This document shows positions 12,629-23,599 of a DNA stretch of 58,395 nucleotides, piece after piece (within the stretch, counting starts at the first letter, position 1; each line of letters starts with the position of its first letter). The DNA lies in NCBI GenBank assembly GCA_002633005.1, contig NMRA01000415.1, forward strand, positions 285,161-343,555, read 5' to 3'. The translations under genes were made by a program, and so were the position numbers. Under the pieces are notes generated by a model. It saw only the letters and a program-made list of their open reading frames with translations. It was not told where the DNA came from and ran no database searches. The DNA comes from Phoronis australis (lineage: Eukaryota > Phoronida > Phoronidae).

Positions 12629-13193
12629 ATGAAAACCGAAGTTGGCGACAATCTATTCTTTCCGAACGAACCAATTAGCTAGGGGAGTGTGTTCACACGT
12701 GTTCTGTAATAAGCCTGCTTGAGACAAAAGACTGTGGTTGGCAGTTAAAAAAGAAGTTAGATGTTATCACACGCTCACAACTACCCTCATCGTCTGATAA
12801 AGTCACTGAACGGGAGAACCATATGCAACATGGCGTTTTACCGCTGCTCCCTACTTGTTCGATTCTATAGCCAATAACAAGTTGGGAAGATCACCCCTGT
12901 AGCCAATATCTCTTACACGACTGATTAACTCCATTCCGCATTTTATGCATGGTTGGAGGGCTGGTTCTCTTTTGTTCGATAATTCAGTGCTCTTATCTCC
13001 GATCAGATCGTATCTATAGCCTCACTCAGGCAGTATCTTTGACTCAGGCTGCTCTGCTAAAAATTAAAGTTAAGTTGTATGCCTAACATATATACATAAT
13101 TAAACCAATAGCATTTCTGAAGATGCTGATCATGTTTAGTTAGTGAGGCAAATATCCCGGCACAGACAATCCATTCTGTCAGGTTTTAGTAAC

Positions 13194-13463
13194 ATGGGCG
13201 GATTTCAGGGGGGGGGGGGNNNNNNNNNNNNNNNNNNNNNNNNNNNNNNNNNNNNNNNNNNNNNNNNNNNNNNNNNNNNNNNNNNNNNNNNNNNNNNNNN
13301 NNNNNNNNNNNNNNNNNNNNNNNNNNNNNNNNNNNNNNNNNNNNNNNNNNNNNNNNNNNNNNNNNNNNNNNNNNNNNNNNNNNNNNNNNNNNNNNNNNNN
13401 NNNNNNNNNNNNNNNNNNNNNNNNNNNNNNNNNNNNNNNNNTGGTATCCTAGATTCGCCACTG
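13194..13463. mobile_element. hAT-like element containing the assembly gap
   Basis: The left border GGGCGGATTTCAGGGG and the right border ATCCTAGATTCGCCACTG are the same type of inverted termini as the other hAT-like copies. The whole interior (13220-13441) is N, so the assembly broke inside a repeat. Confidence 0.5.
13220..13441. other. Assembly gap (222 N)
   Basis: A continuous run of N flanked by a G homopolymer on the left. Open frames spanning it are meaningless. Confidence 0.99.
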
Positions 13464-14720
13464 AGTAACCCTTTGAAGCCCGGCTGGGAGATAATTGGTC
13501 TGCTTGTAGCCATACGGGACAAGCGACTGTGCTGGGCAGTTAACAAAGGAGCCAGGTGTTATCGCACGCTCGGCTGAACGACAGAACGCCGTCTTGAGTG
13601 ACATAGCTCATTCATCTGGCACTGTAGTGACGATTTCTACCGCCAGGATGGAAGGACATCAACCACTAGAGGTCTCTGTCTTACCGGATGTTCACTTCAC
13701 GCTTGTCAAGTTTTCGAGCAGGCCTATTATTGTTTGAGGTAGGCCCAGTCCACGAGTACGAGGTAAGAAGAGAATCTGGTTATACTAGTACGGCACTTAA
13801 CTAAAGTTGTAAGTCGAGGGCATGCTGTAATATAGGTAAGACGTATCTTTGGTGTACGCACCTGTTCATTGAATGACCACTCATCTGGCCCAGGTCTCTA
13901 CGTCTACGACTAGTTGTTCATACGTTGTATCTCCTATAGGAAAGTCATACGCCGGAAGCTTTTCGGCGAATTATGCCTCACACTTACTAAAACATCAAAG
14001 TCACTTTGGTATAGGATGAGTGCCTTTTGTGCCTAGAGTAACACCTTAACAAGCCGTCAATCTCTGTAATTCCTCCCATCTCGAACAAATATTCCAGATT
14101 TCAAGCTTTTTCTTTGAGAAGTCCCTCTTTCTGTTCCCAAAATTGGTTACTAGCTGTTTTTACACTGCGCATGCCAGGGAATATGACGTCATACCACCCT
14201 TCCGCAGGCAGTGTTAAAAGTGACGAATGTCCGATTTTGGGAACTGAATGAAGGACTGCTCATAGAAAAACTTTGAACATGGGAATATTTATTTGAGTGG
14301 GGGGGGATTACAGACGGCCTTCTAAGGTGTCACTTTAGGTGCATAAGGCATTTATAACAGCGTGACTTTTTAGTCAGTAGGAGGCCTAATTCGCGGAAAA
14401 GCTTCTGGTGTATGAAGGTCTAATATGAGGTACATCTGCTACTTACATGTATATTGTCATTATATGTTGTTTAAATTTCTAACTAATATGGCCAAGCAAA
14501 TGCAGAGATAAGGAATTAGCGTGCAAGTTCCACTGTTGGAAGATCTGATGTGACAACAATGCAGTCCTCTTCTGAAGGGCCTAGAAATCATGTCTAATCT
14601 CAGTCAGGAAATTGTTTAGGGGGGTGTTTTTTAATACGAAGTTAGTGTTCTAGATATAAAAAATGTTTTTCATTGAAGGTAGTCTGATATCAGCTTTAAG
14701 CAATTTTGTTTTTGTGCAGC
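13464..14720. other. Upstream region of POLR1H
   Basis: No coding exon recognised. The POLR1H start codon is preceded directly by a good acceptor (TTTTTGTGCAG|C ATG), so a 5' untranslated exon and the promoter should lie in or before this stretch, but I cannot place them. A segment around 13500-13575 is a diverged repeat of 12690-12775 (shared GCAGTTAA and GTTATC.CACGCTC words). Confidence 0.4.
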
Positions 14721-14853
14721 ATGTCTTCAAAGAAACAGTCAGCGTTCACCGCTGAGATTGACTTCTGCCCAGACTGCGGTTCCATCCTGCCCCTGCCTAC
14801 CAATGAAGACTTTGTGTCGTGTCGCACATGTGTCTATAAAGTCAATGTTAAAG
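14721..14853 (+). CDS. POLR1H: POLR1H exon 1 (N-terminal zinc ribbon)
   Basis: Starts [20 protein letters not shown] and ends with Lys44 plus one base of the next codon at the donor AAAG|GTAAGG. It carries all four zinc ligands of the first ribbon. Confidence 0.93.
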
Positions 14854-16984
14854 GTAAGGTTCTGGTTCAGATAACGTGGTGACGTAATGAAGCACTACTT
14901 GAATGTTTCATTTGAATCTAAGCAGCCATTTCTAAGGTATGATGTTCCGAAGTTTGCCAAAAGTAGAGCATTATTCTAGAGTGTTACATCATCTTAAAAT
15001 TGATAGGAATAGTTGATATATTACAATGAATCCTAGTCTTGTTTTTCCATTTTCGTGAGTTATTGCATTCAGTGGTGTTTGACAGCGCAATTTAGCGAAA
15101 GTTTCCAAAATACTTTAATTCTGGTGCAAAAACTGAAGTAAAGTACCAATTTCTGCAAAAAATGATGTTGTCGGGTGCTTTAAATGTCTTCTAATATTTG
15201 ATATGTATTGATATGTAGCTTTTCATAATGATGCTGACATAGATTAGGGACATCCCATTTTCTGTTACTTGTTATATTTAGTTTATAGTTGCAAGCCATA
15301 CTTTCGAAAGGGTGAGAACGGAAGAGTTTAGTCGATAATTTTGCTTCTTATGCATTTCAGAATTTGATGGTTTGGAAATCCATTCTGAAGTCATCTTTAA
15401 TGAGAGGCAAGCAAAGAGCACTACCACGACTGAGAAAACAGATGGTCCTTTGGTAATAAACGCAAATTAACCAATAATGTTGAAGCATCTATAGAGACGT
15501 TGTGAATGAATGAATTTGGTCCTCCATCCTTCCAGTGAAATCACAGTGACCTTTTGGGTTTTCCCTTTGCAATATTATTGATGTGTTGCAAATTTGTGGG
15601 TCACGTTTTCACAACTTAACTACAGAAAACTAGCTCCACCTTATTGACATGCCGCTATTAAAATATTCGCCGCCATACGACACCAATTCTCTTGTAAGCA
15701 GGCAAAATTCGGGTTTTTAAACAGGACTCAAGATTTTATGCATGGCTCCAAGCTTTTCTAAATGACTTAAGATTTACAAACGTGGTGCTGAACATTTCAA
15801 ACATGGTTAGGAGCTCCTACTCCTGGTTGTCATGCTCCATTAAAGATCGGTTTTGTCATCATTATTGGTATAAATTGAAAGGACACTAATGTGTAGTGAC
15901 ATTATTCGATTCAGTTATGATATTGCGAATTATTCATGACCGAAATTCCTTCTGTTCACTCCAGGTGGACAGGAAGTGCTCCAAATGTGGCCATGAAGGC
16001 ATGGGCTACCACACGTTACAGACGAGGTCAGCAGATGAGGGTCAGACTGTCTTCTATTCCTGTCCCAACTGTGGGTGAGTGGTGGCAGGCTACTCCTGCC
16101 GGGTCACGTTTTCGCATCCCAATCTTCAACTATAGGTTACACATTATTTTTACTTGCTTCAAGCATTTCACTATCATTTCTTACTGCAAAGCATTAAAAA
16201 TAAGTACTGCTATGCAGCACAATTTCAATCATTTTTCTTGTAAATCAGAAAAAATAGGGCTTTTCAAACATGTGAATTAGAGAGAACATTAGACGGTGAT
16301 AAGCCCAGCTGCTGCAGTTGAAAAGATACTAAACCCAAATTTGATGATTACAAAAAATCCTCGTTCTATCTCCTGCTAATGCATCATTGCCGTCAATCTT
16401 GAAAGACAATGGCAGGAACCAACAAAAAACTCATGGTCCTTGGTGGGTGGTCTTTTCCCACAGTTGCGGTGTCATTCGTTGAAAGCATAGGTCATGCTTC
16501 CCCTTTTAGCAAACTTTGAAAGGAGTTTTCAAATTTGCCTACATACTTTGGAAGGTTGTAGAGGCTTACAGAGCAATTTTTGTTTATCTTAATAGGCCAA
16601 AACGGGGTATGGTATATTCCCTTGGGTTGGTTTGTGAGTGATAGTGCCAGTCAATTATCCACATTGTCCGTAAACAGTGTTTTAGTTAAAGCTATACACC
16701 AAAAGATGGAATATGGTGCCTTGATGTGAACCCAGCTGCTTTGTTGGTACTATGTAGACTGGTTTTAGACTGAAGAGCATCCCTGGCTGTGGGTAATCTT
16801 GGGTTATGCTGAAAATTACAGCCACAGATCTGGGCTTCATGTTACTATCCTGCTTCCCTGTTTTTGAAGTCTGAGATTTCTGTTTTGAAGGTGTGTAACT
16901 CAAACATTACTTAGCCCTGCCAGTTGACATTGTTTAATAAAGGCATTTTATCTTTGCAGCACACAAGAGACTGAATATTCATAG
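14721..16984 (+). CDS. POLR1H: RNA polymerase I subunit RPA12 (POLR1H, ZNRD1), complete CDS in 4 exons
   Basis: Coding exons are 14721-14853, 15361-15452, 15965-16074 and 16960-16984, all with GT/AG borders and matching phases. They encode 119 residues (human protein 126). The N-terminal zinc ribbon has Cys16, Cys19, Cys34 and Cys37 ([12 protein letters not shown]...SCRTC). The C-terminal TFIIS-like ribbon has CSKC at 80-83 and CPNC at 108-111, with the invariant hairpin [11 protein letters not shown] at 96-106 whose Asp-Glu pair supports RNA cleavage. Known role: the small Pol I subunit that acts in the nucleolus in 3'-end RNA cleavage, proofreading and termination of rRNA transcription. The ATG is chosen because it follows a splice acceptor and gives the family-like N-terminus. 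A polyadenylation signal candidate, AATAAA, lies at 17805-17810, giving an ~820-base 3' UTR. Confidence 0.95.
15361..15452 (+). CDS. POLR1H: POLR1H exon 2 (linker)
   Basis: Acceptor TGCATTTCAG, donor TTG|GTAATA. Encodes [17 protein letters not shown] and a Thr-rich linker, matching the F.G..V.TSVVFH region of the human protein. Confidence 0.9.
15965..16074 (+). CDS. POLR1H: POLR1H exon 3 (catalytic TFIIS-like ribbon)
   Basis: Acceptor CACTCCAG, donor TGTGG|GTGAGT. Encodes [20 protein letters not shown] and [16 protein letters not shown], the diagnostic C-terminal ribbon. Confidence 0.95.
16960..16984 (+). CDS. POLR1H: POLR1H exon 4 (last seven residues and stop)
   Basis: Acceptor TATCTTTGCAG. 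The exon supplies the third base of a Gly codon, then TQETEYS and a TAG at 16982-16984. The human end has the same length and similar acidic character. Confidence 0.88.
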
Positions 16985-17450
16985 CCTTGTGGAAGTATGG
17001 AGATCCTTTCACTGACTGTCTGCAGAATGTAATGATAGAAACTGGTAAATGAATATTCATCACATGTGACTGTAAAAAGGCTCTCTCGTCACTGAATATT
17101 CTTAGCCTGTGCAGGGCTTCTCGTCATCAAAAGACACTGCACCGACATGTCCATATTTTGTCTGCAGATTGTTTTTGTGCCATGGATGTCGCAAACAGGA
17201 TTTGTGTGTTTGACTGCAGGGCTCTGATGTGTTCTTACCCGAAAATGTTGTGCTCTCGTTACTGATTCTGAGGTTGACAAGAGTGAATATTTGCACTGAT
17301 ATAGCTGAGAGATGCTAAATATTCATGGAGATCTTGAAAATTCGTGACAATAACTTTTCGGGATCTTAAATAGCTGTGACAATATCACTTGGAGATGTTA
17401 AATATTCGTGACAATGCCACCTGGAGTTGTTGAAGTATTCATTATTAATT
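16970..17450. repeat. Degenerate AATATTCAT(G/A) repeat cluster in POLR1H 3' UTR
   Basis: The 9-mer AATATTCAT or close variants recur at about 16974, 17051, 17095, 17283, 17319, 17335, 17400 and 17436, often in a context like CACTGAATATTC.TAGCCT or TAAATATTC.TG.(A)GAT. The first copy includes the POLR1H stop codon. Confidence 0.6.
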
Positions 17451-17804
17451 TGATTTTTGTTATAAAATTATTTATCGACGTTCAAGACTGATGAAAGCAC
17501 TAGAGATATGAGCCACTCAAGCTGGTCGTGTTTAAATGATGTTTTGGTGGTGACAAGCGTTGGTTTAATTCACGCCTGTTGTGTTCAAGATATTTGCAAT
17601 TTATTCAAATTGCATTGTTGAGTGAGAGTAGTTTTTATTTGTCTGAATCAATTCCGTCACACCACGGATGTTTGTCTCATTTTGTTTGTTCAGCTCCCTG
17701 GACCATTCTAAGGTGTAGGCATTGCAATGCCAAAACGAGGCTTGAACAGCAAAGCGTGGACCTCGTCCTTATGCAGCAAAATTTGTGTAGTCGTCTGGTT
17801 CTTC

Positions 17805-17810
17805 AATAAA
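17805..17810 (+). terminator. Candidate polyadenylation signal of POLR1H
   Basis: A canonical AATAAA downstream of the stop, followed by T/G-rich sequence and a small CCTCCC..GGGAGG inverted repeat. It is the first good candidate after the CDS. Confidence 0.5.
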
Positions 17811-19592
17811 GTCCTCCCTTTGGGAGGTTATAGTTTTAATATTACCCCAATAGTTTCACTTTCGTGTAATTTTTACATACAGAGCTGGAGAAACCATCGA
17901 ACTTAAGTTCCCAGCATTCATAATACCGAGGATTTTTGATAAAGGTCCCTGCGGACGAGAATTACGTCAAGTCATTTTTTGTACCCAAAAATTGCCTTGA
18001 GCGCTGTTTCGCAAAGTGTTTTTGTTTCCAAAAAGCACATATGTACGCTATTTCTACTTCCTTTTACGTAAAGCGCCTTGGGTCCTTTGTGGTGTTGGGC
18101 GTTTTATCTAAAGTCCGCGCTATCCGCATATCACCAGCGTTGGGCTCTCATGTGGATGGCCGAACTTTTTGTTAAAAAAGCGGGATAGTGGTTCAAGCAA
18201 ATGACGGTTAGCAGGGGTGGCCAGGTCGGAGCATTAGCCAGGATTTTGACCAGAGATTTGTTTACTTTTACAGTTTAGTATAGTTCGGTAGCAGCCCTTC
18301 ATTAACACAAACTTCTTGGAAGACATGTGCAATTTTCAACATAGCGATAATGGTATTTTTTTGCCCAGTTTTATGGCCATGTTGGAAAAAAGATGATCTT
18401 GAATGGACCCGCCCTGCACGTACATGGACAACCGTCGGGAGAGAAAACACACTGTGTGTCCAACGTGAGACTGTTCACGAGAATGAGGACGAAGATATTC
18501 GTCCATATGACTTATGAAATGCACTAAAATGGCCGAAAAATAACTAGACAAGAAATGCTAGACAATACCACCACTCGGTATGTTGAAAAGGTCATTTCGG
18601 TTAAAAATTTTGGAATCCCCATTAGTCAGTGACGGAAAACCTTTGCTGAATGAACAGCTCACACGTGTGCACCGCACGATGGCTCTGTTCTATTACAAAT
18701 TTAAGCTTGTGGGCTTCCTACCGTGTGGACATTCACACTCTCAGCTTGTACATGGTATGCTCCTCGCCTCTGCCGTGTATCTCACTGTTAATTACGCTTC
18801 GTGCATGTTCATTTTACTCACAGTCTGATGATTAGACATACAGTCCCGAAATATAGTTAGTGTTTTAGCATAAAATTCGACTCCGTTCAGTTCAAAACCA
18901 ACATTCGGTTTACTTAATGTGGACTTGTTCATGTATGCCCAATCAAAAGTTGATCTTTAAGTCAAGTACCCCACTATTTGCATTCCTAAAATAGTAACAC
19001 GCTACCTTTTATAAGTTAAAATGGAATTTGTTAAATAACTTTGTAAGCATTAGTACTGGACCCAAAAATTTATATATTTTCATATCCTCGATGATCACAG
19101 AATCATATTTCGCGTGTATCAGATATTCGTAATCAAATGATTACCTTTTCTCCTCAGTTGCAGTGATTTTTCATGGAGATTCGCATGTTTTCACACGAAA
19201 CTGACTTATTGTGTCTGTTCATATCATTTGCACTGTACATGTACATGTAATTGTGCATGATAATTTATTTTATGGCCCAGAGCTCGGCTGTCAAAAGCAA
19301 TACTGCTTATTTAAGGGGTTATGGACGTCTTCATTTTGCCAGCGTAGGTCACCGGCTAAAATGCTTTTTAAAAAATAAAACCATCAGCATATTTGCGGAA
19401 ATTGCAACGATCAGCGTGAATTTTCAGAAAAAAAAAACGGAATTACATGGTAACGAACATTTGGAATCATAATGACGTTCTTCGAGTTCCTAAATTTTAA
19501 AATGAAGATGTACTGTAAGTTTTTAGTTTATGTTTAGTGTTTAGTGAACCGCCATTTGTCTACTCTATCTCTGCTGTTTCTCTCTTTGCAAG
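17811..19592. other. Spacer with no recognised gene
   Basis: No family-assignable exon. The frame at 18580-18660 encodes SFRLKILESPLV and resembles a frame on the minus strand at 28866-28944 and 34030-34110 (SFRLNILESLLI), so this piece belongs to a dispersed repeat or gene fragment of unknown type. Confidence 0.4.
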
Positions 19593-19678
19593 TTGTCACC
19601 ACGGTGCTATACGAACGAACTAAAAAGTATCCAACGCTTCGAATATCTTTACAGACGAAACGGGTCAAAAATAAATGG
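19593..19678 (+). CDS. Candidate exon, possibly ABCA-like fragment
   Basis: Between CTCTTTGCAAG and TGG|GTAGGT the frame reads VTTVLYERTKKYPTLRISLQ plus TKRVKNKW. It would correspond in position to the ABCA-like exon at 38663-38800: the downstream intron sequence around 19770-19870 is a diverged match to 38950-39080 (shared words GTAGACA, CCAATAT, AAATGATAA.AACGTC). The peptide similarity itself is weak. It may be a pseudo-exon. Confidence 0.22.
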
Positions 19679-20937
19679 GTAGGTCTATCTGGACGCTCCT
19701 GCGATTACCGTTACATTACATGTAGCGACTTAAAATGACCACTACCCGTCTACTTGAAAACTACTCGCATTGCTAAACGTACTGTAGACACCTTCAGTCC
19801 CAATATGTCAGTTGCCTACGCCAACTAATCTCACTGCTGTGGTCTGTCAAATGATAAGAACGTCGAACAGATTATTCAGTTGATATATGTGATGTACATG
19901 TATATCAGGTGTTAAAGGAACATGCCACCCAAAAAAACAACCTATTTTGTATCAATTTAGATCGAGTAGTTCTACTCGATAACGGCACGTTCGGTTACGT
20001 TACCTGACACCTGACGGCATACGGAGGTGTGGAAATTATCCAATGACGTAATTGGTTTCACACGCAGTCTGTTCAGCAGTTCACAACACGGGTTACTGGT
20101 GTCAGCTGATCGCTTTATTTCATCGTTCAACACCAATAAATCATCAAACTTCGATGTACTGTAAAATCCTTAAAACTACGCCGAGTTCTTATAAAAACGT
20201 GTTGTTTTATTTCGCTGTTACGGATTCACTTATATTTGGACACACCGTAGCCTACAAAGTTCGGCAGGCCACATGTACCAAGGTCCGTAACAGTATTCTT
20301 CCGTGAAATAAGGACAGGAGAACCTAGATCTGTGTTGGTTATACTTGTGATTTTTTAGTTCTAAACACACAAAACGCTCGTTATCACGGCCAGTGGCTCG
20401 GAACCCGATAAGGGCCCGTCGCAGCCTCCCGGGGACTGGCACGAACATAAACCAGCTTGAGTTGGAAACAGTCACGAAAAGACTGTAATAGAGAGCCAAA
20501 GAATAATGTGCACTTATAATTATTTACATGAATTAGCCGCAAAACTGAAAATCTATTTGTACTTGTCGGGGGCCGCGAAGTCGCCGGTTCGCCTTCCACA
20601 GACCGTCAGGGCAAAGGTTGCACAGTAACAATGATTTGAATAATGTACATGTGTATTTGTATTTCTTGTAAATAAAGATTCCCCTAATACGTGACCATAG
20701 CATATAAAATCGAGGAATTGTTTCACAACAGCTTTCTGTCAGCAAACACTGAATTAGCATGCGCTCACACGGCCTCGGTGCCCGGTCAAGTACCTTTGTT
20801 GCCGGCACCAAAAGCTGGTAACGCTGTGATTTACTCATTGGTGGATTCTCAAAACATTTGCGCTCACGAGAATTCAGAGGCATTATAAGACAGACTTTAT
20901 TTCAGTTTCAAATAAGCATTGTTTAGGATCAATTAGG

Positions 20938-21117
20938 ATGAGAATAATTCATTTTGAAACAGAAGACAGAATAATAGTCAAGAGCTCATCCAACGAAGAC
21001 TTCAGGGGTCGCATCGTTAGGTTTCACGGGCTATCAGTTCGAACCGTAATTGATCAAGAAATACTAGAGAGGCGCCGTGAACGTGCACAGGCAACGGAAC
21101 GTATGGATAGTTCTTTG
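20938..21117 (+). CDS. Candidate exon of unknown family
   Basis: An ATG at 20938 opens a 60-codon frame (MRIIHFETEDRIIVKSSSNE, later an Arg/Glu-rich ERRRERAQATERM) that ends in phase 0 at a good donor TTG|GTAAGC. A strong acceptor, TTTATTTCAG, lies 33 bases upstream, so it could be a first coding exon with a short 5' UTR part. No domain recognised. The next candidate exon (21317-21443) does not match in phase, so a link between them needs another exon. Confidence 0.3.
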
Positions 21118-21316
21118 GTAAGCCGGAATCCGTCAGAGAAATAACTGTCGACGAAATGCCGCCACAGACACGGAGATGATTTACGGCCTCACTGTATACT
21201 TGCTATTAACAGCATACATATGAACCTTTCATTATTGACTAGCGTGATCCACTTTCTAAGCATTTTGGGCTCTCGAGGAAGTCGAAAAAAAAACGACATG
21301 CCCGCTTTCTTCGCAG

Positions 21317-21443
21317 CTTCATAGTTCGGACAAGCGGGAACGATGCACCGCAAGATAGCGGTATTCACTCTGCAGACGAACCACCGACGTCGCTGCGTCG
21401 TTTCTCACCTTTCTCGCAGGTTAACGCGACACCTCTCGACAAG
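21317..21443 (+). CDS. Candidate exon of unknown family, cut off by a hAT-like element
   Basis: Acceptor CTTTCTTCGCAG, donor AAG|GTGAGG. One frame is open throughout: FIVRTSGNDAPQDSG then a Ser/Pro-rich stretch ending QVNATPLDK, with one incoming base of a split codon and a phase-0 end. A hAT-like terminus begins only 18 bases after the exon, inside the presumed intron. Confidence 0.3.
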
Positions 21444-21460
21444 GTGAGGTCGACCGTACA

Positions 21461-21848
21461 CAGTGGCGGATCTAGGATATCACAAGGGGGGGGCCCAACA
21501 TTTTGTCCGGCTGGAAGCATTTGCGCAAACTGAACCACGATTGTAGATGCGCATAGCACCGAATGGGGGGAGGGGGGTTTGCCNTTTATGGGCCACAGCG
21601 TTTGCGCGCGAAACCTACTTCTTTTTGTAATGCTTATTACACGTTTCATATTTTGTGCCATCAATTCTTAACAAATTTGTCGTATTTGAAATAGTCTTCA
21701 AATGCCCAAAAGACCCATTTTTCGTGTTGGCAATAATGACGGGATTGCTTTGGAAATCGTCTTAAGATAAGGTTTGACAAAGAGAGTATTGCAAGTTTCT
21801 GAGTGATTCACTAAGGCTTCGATTAAAATTCACATCTTACCAGCAGCT
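21461..21848. mobile_element. hAT-like element, left arm (with collapsed interior at N 21584)
   Basis: Starts CAGTGGCGGATCTAGGATAT with a G run. It is the inverted counterpart of 23600-24211 down to the shared inner border CTTACCAGCAGC / GCTGCTGGTAAG. Compared with the other arm and with 42488-42926, about 250-300 bp are missing exactly at the single N (21584), so that N hides real sequence including a tRNA-like segment. Confidence 0.75.
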
Positions 21849-22727
21849 TCTGTTTTTTTTCATCGTCACTCAGGTTCCATTTTCTTTAAAAAATGAAGTA
21901 AATTTTCTTCATTGCACAGTGGAGCAGACGACGGAAACGGAGTCGTAGTGCGCAGCGCCACTACCGGTCGCCCAGGATATCGCGGGAGATCCTATATTTA
22001 GCCATAGTTCCGTTACGAATGCGCCATGTTCCGAATTTTACACTTGAAATATACGAAAAGATTGAATACGGTACACGCATGCGTGGGGCACACTTCATAA
22101 CCACACAACCTGGACTGGAAACAAAAACAGTGCGAGAATTAGCGAGACTTCTGCCGATTTCTCGACGTACTTGTTGCTCGGTTTCGTAAACTAAATGTAC
22201 ATGTACATGTATATCCGCAATATAATTTTTTGACAGGACTGTCATGAATAAACAGCAAGTTTACAAAAAAAATTACTGTTTACACTGACTTTCAATGGTG
22301 AATGAAAAAAGCTGTTTGTCAGTTTGCATCACGCGCTGTCACAGCTATGACCTACAGTGTAGTACACTGTACACGTAAGCTGCGTTTCGTAGACAAACGT
22401 TTGTCGTCGCTAGTTATTGCCATCTATGAGAAGCGAAACCCGTGATCTCACGATTATTTGACGTCTACGGAGACGGAGCTGGCACCTGTTCTAACAAGAG
22501 GCATCACTCGGTGGAACAGAAGCTCATCATAACAACGCAAGTGCCGTTTTCACGAGACATGTCATTGACTGTACGCTCTGGTGACCAAACTGAGTGAAGG
22601 AAATTACGTTACATCTGCATGTAATAATGTTCAGTGATGCTGGCTTACGTAATGCATGAGGTAAGCCACAAGGAATACATTAGGAAACCATCAAGGCGTT
22701 TTTTAGAATTGCACTTTGTTTTTTCAG

Positions 22728-22816
22728 ATTGTGGTCTTATGACTTTGATGATCTTGAATGGAACTATTGCACTGGGGTTGCGGTATAGCGTAGTGTCTAA
22801 GCTTGCGAAAATGTAA
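22728..22816 (+). pseudogene. Frameshifted relic of an ABCA-like transmembrane exon
   Basis: After TGTTTTTTCAG the sequence is a diverged copy of the exon at 39907. Read in the frame entered near 22739 it gives LMTLMILNGTIALGLRYSVV, parallel to LMTLMILSSTIAQGLQSSMV at 39907-40047. Relative to that exon one A is missing (CTTATG against CTTAATG), which shifts the frame just after the acceptor, and a stop follows at 22814-22816. Flanking intron sequence at 22530-22700 also matches 39250-39900, so this is a duplicated, decayed gene segment. Confidence 0.5.
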
Positions 22817-23243
22817 AATCACGCACACATCGTTACCTGATATCGACATGCATTGTACTGTAAGCGAAGCACGTGACCACACTAGCGTTTTGAGATTGCC
22901 TTGGGTCTACGGGACGCACCCCCGGTACCGAGTCTTCTTCCAAAGCCGGCCCAGAAGTCACTTGAATGTATAATTTAAATAAGAAACAGTTTGAGGCCAA
23001 TTTTAGAACTGTTTATGGTTAATGCTTTAACTCGTAAGTCGAACATTTGACGAATAAGCGGATTCATAGCAGCTTTGAAGCTGTTACAAACTCGTTTAGT
23101 AACTGCAAAACTGAATACGTATCGCTATAGAACTCTTACTATGCACTACTAATTTTAATGCAATAAAATTGATTGTGGATTATAATGATCGTTTATGCGT
23201 TTATGCCATACCCGTGCTATAAATTAAAACTGCTGTTTACAAA

Positions 23244-23444
23244 CTACGCCAGACCTAGTCTTCTGAGCACAGTAGAACCAGTGCGTGAGAACCCAGCGAC
23301 GTCAGTTGGTTTCAGAATGTTGTTCATCAGTACCATGTACATGTGTATGTTACGCGGAGTATCAACTCTGTGGAGAATATCTCGTCCTACTGCAAATGAC
23401 CTCTGTAGTAGTAGTTTTTCTTCCGCCCGAATCGGGGATGACAT
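23244..23444 (-). other. Uncharacterised 66-codon open frame
   Basis: Reads MSSPIRAEEKLLLQRSFAVG and later NIHMYMVLMNNILKPTDVAG to a stop. It lies between the two inverted hAT-like arms. It has plausible protein composition but no recognised motif; it could be a transposase remnant or chance. Confidence 0.15.
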
Positions 23445-23599
23445 GTCTAAAAGGCAAGTGACTGGGCGTAAAAAGATATGTTTTCATTTTTGTACTCATA
23501 CCAGGGAGGGGGGACTGAGAAAAGAGTAAATCCCCGTCGGAAGAGTTGTTGATGTGCCAGTTAAGCTTAGAGACACCCTAATTCAAAACCTGTTCAGTG

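Noticed and set aside
13143-13577. Open frames of 91-144 codons on both strands
   Set aside because: They exist only because 222 N were translated as unknown residues.
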